Shown piece after piece: positions 57,501-64,000 of a stretch of 64,000 bases of DNA. Origin of the DNA: Plantago major (lineage: Eukaryota > Streptophyta > Magnoliopsida > Lamiales > Plantaginaceae); assembly GCA_026545765.1 (NCBI GenBank), contig CM048840.1, forward strand, positions 20,278,765 to 20,342,764, given 5' to 3'. The first letter of the stretch is position 1. Each line of letters starts with the position of its first letter. Both the position numbers and the translations under genes were made by a program. The notes beneath the pieces are model-generated. The model worked only from the letters and a program-made list of their open reading frames with translations, made no database searches and was not told the origin of the DNA.

Positions 57501-59964
57501 ATGAAAGGACTTTTGTTCTGTAAAAGCTTATTTACTGCATAAAGATGTGAAAATGTATTTTGTTGGCATGCATAAAGCTTCCGCGCATCTAAATTATATT
57601 TTACTGACGGTAATTATATGTGAAGGTGATAGGGCGTCACATCGTTTGAATGCTAAAAGGGTACTTTATTGATTTACTCTGTATGGTGAAGGTATAATAA
57701 TGTTTGATTGATTGTATTATCCCTATGACATTATTATGAATCTGTTGCCTGAACATACATGATCCTTGTTGACTGTTGTAGTACTCTTCTGCAGTCTGAT
57801 TTTGTCCCTGTTGGTGAAGATCAGAAACAACACCTGGAGTTAACTCGTGAAATAGCTGAGCGAGTTAATAACTTGTACGGTGGGAGGAAGTGGAAGAAAT
57901 TAGGAGGGTAAGACACTTTAATATTTCAAGTCTTGCAGTGGCTGAGCTTATCTGCATTTTGTCCATGATCTTAGGTTTCAAGATTTCTTTTTCCCCTTGC
58001 TATTCTCTTGACTACTCAGAAACTAAATTGATTGTCTAATGACTTCTTGGTGCAGGCGAGGTGGCAATCTTTTTAAGGTAAATTATACACTTGTATAAAA
58101 CATTATTGGTGCTACTATGCCTAAGCACATGGCTAAATAGTTGGATTAACTTATGCTCTAATGATATTTGAATATAGGTTCCTGAACCCCTTATTCCACC
58201 TACTGGAGCTCGTGTGATGTCCCTCACTGATGGTCTTTCCAAGGTTCTGGGTTTCCTAACTTTCTGCTTTCAAGATATTGTTTCTGCCATAAAAAGGCAT
58301 TAATGCATTACTGATCGTATTGCGGACCTAAAATGTCTGTTTAGTTTTTTCCTATTAGATGTTATGCAGATAGTCATTTTTCCTAGTGTCGAGTGGTTTT
58401 TCCTGAGACTTGCTCTGTTTTGTATTTCATCTTTGTCTGCAGATGTCAAAATCAGCACCATCTGATCAATCCCGAGTCAATTTGCTTGATTCAAAAGATG
58501 TAAGTTTCATATTTCTTGCTTATCAATATAACCTTCATTTAGCAGCCAAAGAAAAGCTCAAGATAGTGGGGAAGCGTGAAATTAGTGCATTTATATCATC
58601 TCCATGTTGGATACTTTCTCTAAGATTTTTTTATTTCTATCTTCACCTGGTTAAATTGATAAGCTCCTTTCATTTTCTTTTTATTCTTTTCCTGATTTAA
58701 TTCCTTCTTTTCTAGGTTATAGCCAACAAAATTAAACGCTGCAAGACTGATTCATTCCCTGGGTGAGAAAGATTTTTGTGCTGATGCTTTTTGGTATTAT
58801 ATAAGCTACGCACAGGCACATGCAAGTACTCTGTGACACACTCGGGGTATGAAAAATTTAGTTGGATTACGAAGCCCTAACTTCTTCTCCCCATCATCGT
58901 TGTTCAAAATTATGCAGCTTGGAATTTGATAATCCAGAAAGACCCGAGTGTAACAACCTTCTTTCAGTATATCAACTCATTACCGGAAAGACAAAACAGG
59001 TATGTTATCTTAAATACTACTACTATATAACATGTCGCGTTCTCTTAACTCCGAATTGGCACAATGTAGTTTTAACTGATTGGTTCTGGCATAAAAAATC
59101 CACTGAAAATCTGAGTTCCACTTTAATCATCAACAACGCTAATATGCAATTCTCTAAACTTGGGTGCTATTTGAAGATTGCATAATTTTGCGAAAACAAT
59201 TATTGTCTTGCATTGCTGTAATAGCTGTAAATGAGTCTACTTTCTCAAACAAAGCATATCTGAATTGTAATTTCTGAATTATATTGCAGATACTTTTCTA
59301 GCTCAACTCGCCACTTCTGCTGTTCTACTATTTTAAATAAGCTTATAATATCACTTGACAGCTTTATCTTATAATGAGTTATCTATGCAGGAAGTTGCAG
59401 AAGAATGTCAAGATATGAATTGGGGAACATTCAAGATTGTGATAACTGATGCTTTAGTTGATCATCTAAATCCAATCCAGGTAACTTCGAGAGATTTATA
59501 TCGTTCCATAACCATATTTGTAGACAGCAAAGTTTTGATTCTGAACTGGCTAAAAAGTTACTCTTCCGTGTCTGAATAGTCCTTATTCCTGTTCACAACC
59601 ATAAAATGTTATCAATGCCTAAATGATCAGATCTTAAAGCACTTCTTACATGATATAATGATTTCAATAAGCACTTGGGTTTCCGGTTACATCATTAAAA
59701 AGAGTCTAATCTTTGTTTCCAATAAAATGTATCGAGCATGAAAATTGATGCATGGATCTTGACTTGAAGCTTCTATTGAATCATATTTAACCCTGCTCGC
59801 CATTAAACTACTATGTTGCTGCTCTATAGGTTCGCCACTCAGAGATTATGTCAGATACCACTTACCTGGACAACATTTTGGCCGAGGGCGCTGTTAAAGC
59901 TTCAAGCATAGCAGATGTTACTCTAAAAAATGTCTATCAGGCAATGGGATTTTTGCGCAGATGA
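51597..59964 (+). CDS. Tryptophan--tRNA ligase, chloroplastic/mitochondrial type
   Basis: Class I synthetase charging tRNA-Trp in organelles; bacterial-type sequence. Fifteen exons: 51597-51658, 51912-52056, 53167-53250, 53757-53798, 54621-54710, 55025-55147, 55469-55522 (or 55448-55522), 57795-57907, 58056-58077, 58178-58243, 58443-58499, 58716-58762, 58918-58999, 59391-59480, 59830-59964. With the shorter exon 7 they total 1212 bases, 403 residues, close to the family's usual ~400. Residues 1-69 are a transit-peptide region whose exon 2 frame looks odd (another frame is more Ser-rich). [17 protein letters not shown] carries the HIGH-type motif HLGN, and [11 protein letters not shown] carries KMSKS split by an intron. 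[12 protein letters not shown] and AITLPYD are family hallmarks. The usual acceptor of exon 7 (55447) would place an in-frame TAG at 55466-55468. Exon 3 has a weak acceptor. Confidence 0.85.
53924..54196. mobile_element. MITE in a TrpRS intron
   Basis: 273 bp with terminal inverted repeats GGCTCTGTTTAGC / GCTAAACAGAGCC and many internal AGCTGATAAGCT-type palindromic words. No coding capacity. The GGCTCTGTTT-type end suggests a hAT-like non-autonomous element. Flanking 8-mers (ATTGTTTA and TCATTCTA) are only partly alike, so the target duplication is not proven. Confidence 0.75.
55567..57641 (+). mobile_element. Solo LTR in a TrpRS intron
   Basis: 2075 bp beginning TGTCATGCCC and ending GGGCGTCACA, flanked by TCGTT at 55562-55566 and 57642-57646 (5-bp target duplication). 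No coding content. The TGTCAYGCCC..GGGCGTSACA termini are common in plant LTR elements, probably Ty3/gypsy, but without internal sequence the class is uncertain. Orientation is assigned from the termini only and could be opposite. Confidence 0.85.
56550..56700. repeat. 76-bp tandem duplication inside the solo LTR
   Basis: Two near-perfect copies starting GTGAATCATATGGTTGAAG at 56550 and 56626, ending ATATATGTGGAAT. Confidence 0.85.
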
Positions 59965-60214
59965 GCAAATAGCAGTGTTACAAGAAATGGCTTTAAACTC
60001 AGCAAGTCGGATGCTCCAGCATGAAGCTAATAATGAGAAATCAATTTTTTTGCGGATAGTGATGTGATCATTCATCAAATGGTTAAATATTCTTTCCTTG
60101 TTTTTCTCTTTAGCAACATTCTCTAAAGCGTAACTCCAATTCTTTTGTGGTCTGAGAAGGCTTGTACAATTATTTTTATGGGCTACAAATAATTCATCGA
60201 TTACTTTTTTTAGT
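59965..60214. other. TrpRS 3'UTR and short intergenic
   Basis: No separate feature seen. The 3'UTR of TrpRS is expected here. Confidence 0.5.
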
Positions 60215-60493
60215 AGACACCCATAGATTTTTGTGGCGAGGTCACTTTGATTACGGACAAGTCACCTTGGTACGGTACCCGTGCATCAAACAGTACTTTG
60301 CATCGGACATGGGTGGTGGAATCCGGTGGTGTGGTGGTGGAATCCGGTGGTGGGTGGCGGATTCCGGTGGTGTGGTGGTGGAATCCGCCACCGGATTCCA
60401 CCCATGTCCCATCTGCAGATCTTGTACCGTCTGGTGTACCAAGGTGACTTGCAACCAAAGTGACTTAAAGTTGGTAAAAATCTATGGGTGTCT
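60215..60493. mobile_element. Foldback MITE with internal GGTGG repeats
   Basis: 279 bp with inverted ends AGACACCCATAGATTTTT (60215-60232) and its complement (60476-60493). Inner inverted blocks GTCACCTTGGTAC pair further in. The centre holds repeats of GGTGGTGGAATCCGGTGG and their complement CCACCGGATTCCACC, so nearly the whole element can fold into one hairpin. No clear target duplication and no coding capacity. Confidence 0.75.
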
Positions 60494-60559
60494 CATGGTA
60501 AAAAGGTGTCCCATTAGTGACTAATTTGTAAAAAATTCTTATTTTTTTACTTGATAAAA

Positions 60560-61180
60560 AGCCCAAGTTGTTTATGACCCCTAGTGTTATCATGTGAGTC
60601 GAGTATTGGTTCGTTAAAGTCCGAGCTCAGCTTGCACAATCATATAATTGAGTCAAGTTTGAGCTTTGTTTGGAACTCGATTTCGTATAGCATCGGAGTA
60701 TCACTTAACTCATTCAATACTCAATAGGATAAGGCCTGGTGTGGCTTGTTCCAATAATGCTTCTTTTTATCATTTTATCTAGAGTTCAACTCAGTTGGAG
60801 TCTCGAGCTTATTAAAGGTGTTAAGAGTCCGAGCTCGCATGTTCAGTTATTGTATATACGAATGAGTTCTGAATACAACCCAAGTCTGGACTTGAGATTG
60901 AAAGCTCCACTCAACTCAGAAACATGTTGAATCGCATGTTGAGTGTTTGGAGATTGAGTTAAAATTCAACTTGAGTTGAAATTCGGAGTTGATGAATAGT
61001 AACTCAACTGAAGTTGATTTTTCTAATTTTGTACATTCGAGTTTTGAAGATGATAAATAGTAACTAAATCTGAGTAACATAATATAGAGTGGAGAAACAA
61101 ATGTGAAAATTCGGCAAAACTCAACTCGAGTTGAGAAACTAAACTTGAATTGGTACTCAACCACAAATATGATTAATGGG
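60560..61180. repeat. Degenerate GAGCTCG/CAACTCGAGTTG-rich DNA
   Basis: Scattered near-repeats of GAGTCGAG, GAGCTCG, AACTCAACTCGAGTTGAG and similar, typical of decayed simple-sequence-derived plant repeats. No gene. Confidence 0.45.
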
Positions 61181-62092
61181 CGATTTTTGCTTGACACCCT
61201 TTTAAGATAGTCACTAAATCCCTATGTTTGAAAAATTACATTGAAGGACAAAATGTAGCTTATGAAATAAAAATAATTACAATGAAGGACAAAAGTCAAC
61301 CCTCATTATTGATAATATAATTGTACCCTTTAATTTCTCATTTTATTTATATATGTTAATTCATCTTATTACAATCAACTCTAAAACTTTTAAATTTTGA
61401 TATATGAACCACCAAAATTTTCTTTTTTCATATTTATAACTTTTTTCGTGCTTAAATAAACCCTAAAATAAAATATTTAAATTTATCGTTACAATAAAAA
61501 CTAGATATTATATGGAACCTTCGGTTTTACCAGAGCTCCAATGGAATATGTGGAAGCTCCTTATTATTTAAAAAAAATATTAGTTTAATAAAGAAAGAAA
61601 AATATACGAGTTAGGTAGGATAAAAGTTTTTGGGTTAATTAATAGATTTTGAAAGGTCTGAGTCAAATATGTAATTAAATGAAATTAGCATTTTAAAATA
61701 AATGGTTTAATTAAGAAAAAATGGGGTAAATAAAACTTTTTTAATAAAACTCTAACTAAAAACTAAAAGTTGTCCTTCAATATAACATTTTAAACGTTCA
61801 GTGACCATATTAAGAGAGGGTGATATGTAAAAATTTCCTATTATTAATTATTTGTGAGTAGGCAACTTGTATAAGAGGGAGAAGAAACCGCGGAAACGTG
61901 GTTAAATTAAATATTTTATGGCAAAGTAGCCCTGTTTGGAAGCACGACGTAAGCCTATACCTCATGTAAGCAGCATATAACAATTTCACTTCCCCCTCAT
62001 GAACCAAACCAAAATTGATCTCATTAAGCAACAGCGAAACCATACCAAACCCAATCCGACCAATTAAGAAAAAAAGTCAACACAAACACAGA
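61181..62092. other. Intergenic and DODA upstream region
   Basis: AT-rich to about 61860. A TATA-like GTATAAGAG at about 61869 could serve the dioxygenase gene. Short upstream ATGs (for example ATGTAA near 61965) precede the gene. Otherwise nothing seen. Confidence 0.45.
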
Positions 62093-63058
62093 ATGCACAC
62101 AAAAACTCTCTTCTATATATACGCAATCGGCTCCCTCTTCTTCTGCATCACTTTCACCATCAATTTCTCAAAACTTCTCAAAACTTCACAACAAAATCCC
62201 TCAACACCAACAAAAATGGCAGCACCAAAACCCGACGAAACGAAGATCAACGAGACCTTCTACATCTCACACGGCTCACCAACCCTCTCAATCGACGACT
62301 CTCTCCCAGCCCGCCACTTCCTCAAGTCCTTCCGCCAAAAAGTCTTCCCCCAAACCCCCAAATCCATCCTCATCATCTCCGGCCATTGGGAAACCTCCGA
62401 TCCGGTCGTCAACTCCATCTCCGGCCCACTCGACACCATCTACGACTTCTACGGCTTCCCCAACAAGATGTACAAGCTCAAATACCCCGCTCCCGGCTCA
62501 CCGGACCTCTCCGCCAGGGTAATCGAACTATTGAAGAAATCCGGCTTCAAATCGGCACGCGTGGATCGCACGCGCGGCCTGGACCACGGCGCGTGGGTGC
62601 CGCTCATGCTGATGTTCCCTGACGCGGACATTCCGGTGTGCCAGCTCTCGGTGCAGACGAATCGGGACGCGAGGCATCATTACGAGGTGGGGAGGGCGCT
62701 GAGGGAGCTCAAGGATGAGGGTGTTTTGATTTTGGGGTCCGGTGCGGCTACGCATAATTTGGGGATGATTGATCGGAGTGGCGGTGGTGGAGTGGCGAAA
62801 TGGGCGTATGAGTTTGATACGTGGATTAAGGAGAGGTTGGAGGAGGGGAAGTATGAGGAGGTGAATGATTACGAGGATAAGGCGCCCTATGCGCGTGTGG
62901 CACACCCGAGTCCGGATCATTTTTATCCGTTGCACGTGGCGATGGGGGCGGCTGGGGAGGGGACGAGAGGGGAGCTTGTGCATGGGAGCTGGAGTTACGG
63001 GACGTTGTCGTATGCATCTTATAGGTTTGGCGCGAAGAGTGATGAGGGACGGGTTTGA
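62093..63058 (+). CDS. Extradiol ring-cleavage dioxygenase, DODA/LigB family
   Basis: Class III (LigB-type) non-heme iron dioxygenase. In plants the family includes 4,5-DOPA dioxygenase extradiol, which opens DOPA to betalamic acid in betalain plants, and homologues of less certain role elsewhere. Family core from residue 50: [76 protein letters not shown], with the conserved histidines present. The first in-frame ATG is 62093 (321 aa). ATG 62216 in a better context (AAAATGGCA) gives the usual size, 280 aa. The extra 41 residues hold a hydrophobic segment ([20 protein letters not shown]), which could be a membrane anchor or signal. One uninterrupted exon, much more GC-rich than its surroundings, with a C-rich first half and G-rich second half. 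Substrate cannot be told from sequence alone. Confidence 0.88.
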   Translation: MHTKTLFYIYAIGSLFFCITFTINFSKLLKTSQQNPSTPTKMAAPKPDETKINETFYISHGSPTLSIDDSLPARHFLKSFRQKVFPQTPKSILIISGHWETSDPVVNSISGPLDTIYDFYGFPNKMYKLKYPAPGSPDLSARVIELLKKSGFKSARVDRTRGLDHGAWVPLMLMFPDADIPVCQLSVQTNRDARHHYEVGRALRELKDEGVLILGSGAATHNLGMIDRSGGGGVAKWAYEFDTWIKERLEEGKYEEVNDYEDKAPYARVAHPSPDHFYPLHVAMGAAGEGTRGELVHGSWSYGTLSYASYRFGAKSDEGRV

Positions 63059-63480
63059 GTTCACTTTAGCAAGTTCGTTGGTCGTAAAAAGTTTGATACG
63101 GATCTAGTGTATGTAGCTGATAAGGAATTTGACGTTTCTTGATGTAACTAGTATACTTGTTCAAACTTGGCAAAAAGGCATAAATGGTCCTAAAAAAGTT
63201 TGGGGTATGGCGTCTAGATCTGGCGTTCTTTCTTCCGTGACTTGATCCTCTTATTTTAATTTTCTGGCTTGAACGATCCTTTCGACGAAAATTCGACTTT
63301 TGATGCTGAGTTGTCAGCATTGTCATCAGGTCAACCCCGACTTTGACCTCCACATAAGCAGCTCATCAGTTACAGAATTAAGGAAATTGAAAAATGAAAT
63401 GCAAAAAACGAAAATGGAAAACAAAAAGGAAAAATAAAATAGAAAAATGAAATTAAAAAGAAACAGTCTGAAGAGACCAT
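63059..63480. other. DODA 3' flank, no gene seen
   Basis: AT-rich, includes the presumed 3'UTR of the dioxygenase gene and an A-rich stretch at 63380-63465. Confidence 0.5.
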
Positions 63481-63606
63481 TGACTCACGAAAAATGGCGC
63501 CAAAATTCCCTCCCAATCTCAACCCTAATTATATAATATGCCATCCATGATCCAACCCAATATGTCCCCCAAATTGAAGTCTGACCCATAAACCCTAATT
63601 CGCTCA
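63481..63606 (+). promoter_or_regulatory. Promoter region of the GRF zinc-finger gene
   Basis: Contains GGCGCCAAAA (63496-63505; an E2F-type site on the minus strand), TATATAATATG near 63531-63541 as TATA box, and AAACCCTAATT telo-box-like words around 63590, ending at the ATG at 63607. Element assignments are by consensus only. Confidence 0.4.
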
Positions 63607-64000
63607 ATGTCATCTTCTTCATCAAGCTCATTTTCGGAGCCACAGGTGAGGCGTTGCTTTTGTGGCATAATTGCCGATCGAATTACCTCTTGGACGGATA
63701 CAAATCCCGGACGGAGATACCTTCAATGCGTCAATCAGGTAATGTGTGTTTCGAATTATATGTAAATCTTCAATCTTTCTATTCAAACTGAAATCTCTGT
63801 AAATTCGAATAGGGTAAAAGAGGTGGGTGTAATTTCTGGGACTGGTATGATCCCGTAATGTGCCGAAGATCGGTTCAAGTTATTCCTGGTCTGTTGCGTA
63901 GAATGAATGCGAAGGATGCACGAATTAGAGAACTGGAGATGGAGAATGCTAGGCTGAAGGACATGGAGGAGCGTATGACAGATTTGGTAGAGGCGCGTAT
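63607..64000 (+). CDS. GRF-type zinc-finger protein, 5' part (runs off the window)
   Basis: Exon 1 63607-63738, intron 63739-63812 (74 bp, GTAATG..ATAG), exon 2 63813 to beyond 64000. Encodes a Ser-rich start (MSSSSSSSFSEPQVRRCFCG) and a GRF zinc finger: CFCG, TSWTDTNPGRRYLQC, then GGCNFWDWYDP. The CxC/C/C zinc ligands and the GR-(Y/F)-xC core characteristic of the family are all visible. A charged coiled coil follows (MNAKDARIRELEMENARLKD). GRF fingers bind nucleic acid or proteins. In plants many such short proteins exist, often in expanded families with unknown roles. Incomplete at the right edge. Confidence 0.88.

Noticed and set aside
60162..60524. Overlapping open frames on both strands with Gly/Val and Pro/Thr repeats
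   Set aside because: They are a by-product of the GGTGG/CCACC core of the foldback MITE.
62015..62092. Upstream start of the dioxygenase frame at 62015
   Set aside because: The codon there is TTG; the first in-frame ATG is 62093.
62528..63064. 178-codon open frame antisense to the dioxygenase
   Set aside because: An antisense shadow of a GC-rich gene; Arg/Pro/His-rich with no family resemblance.

Overview
This window looks like nuclear DNA of a flowering plant, most likely a eudicot. It has spliced genes with short GT-AG introns and an AT-rich background. It also carries a plant EF-1alpha promoter, nuclear genes for organelle-targeted proteins, and very large Ty1/copia retrotransposons. I cannot name the species.

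Layout. 1-1.4 kb: 5' end of an elongation factor 1-alpha gene on the minus strand, with first coding exon, 5'UTR intron and promoter. 1.4-4.7 kb: mostly featureless, with a stretch at about 2.8-3.7 kb that may be organelle-derived. 4.7-37.7 kb: a repeat-rich, inverted-arm element (arms about 4.74-5.17 and 37.23-37.69 kb) split by a ~16 kb copia-type LTR retrotransposon (element 1, 5178-37220, target duplication GACCC). Element 1 is itself split by a second ~16 kb relative (element 2, 18210-34165, target duplication AGTAC). Both carry gag, pol and, downstream of pol, a long additional gene containing a run of small phase-0 introns. 37.9-40.1 kb: a decayed Helitron/PIF1-type helicase on the minus strand. 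40.2-41.8 kb: a solo LTR of the same family (target duplication AAGCA). 41.8-45.4 kb: AT-rich DNA with short repeats.

45.4-51.0 kb: an eight-exon gene on the minus strand for a 325-aa protein with a viroplasmin-type (caulimovirus VI) RNA-binding domain and an RNase HI domain, probably organellar. Its promoter is a diverged copy of the EF-1alpha promoter at the left edge. 51.6-60.0 kb: divergently transcribed from it, a 15-exon organellar-type tryptophan--tRNA ligase gene. Its introns hold a MITE and a 2.1 kb solo LTR (target duplication TCGTT), and one exon has an in-frame TAG that can also act as a splice acceptor. 60.2-60.5 kb: a second MITE. 62.1-63.1 kb: an intronless DODA/LigB extradiol dioxygenase gene with an abrupt change of strand skew in mid-gene. 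63.6 kb to the right edge: the start of a GRF-type zinc-finger protein gene.

How they relate. RNase H and TrpRS may share a divergent promoter region, and both are likely organelle proteins. The rest of the window is layered transposition. A striking property of the retrotransposon DNA is that CAG and CTG triplets are selectively scrambled to CG, CCG, TCG or CGT between otherwise near-identical copies, in patches. That looks like a technical trace of heavily methylated CHG sites rather than evolution. Many of the frameshifts in these elements should therefore be read with caution.
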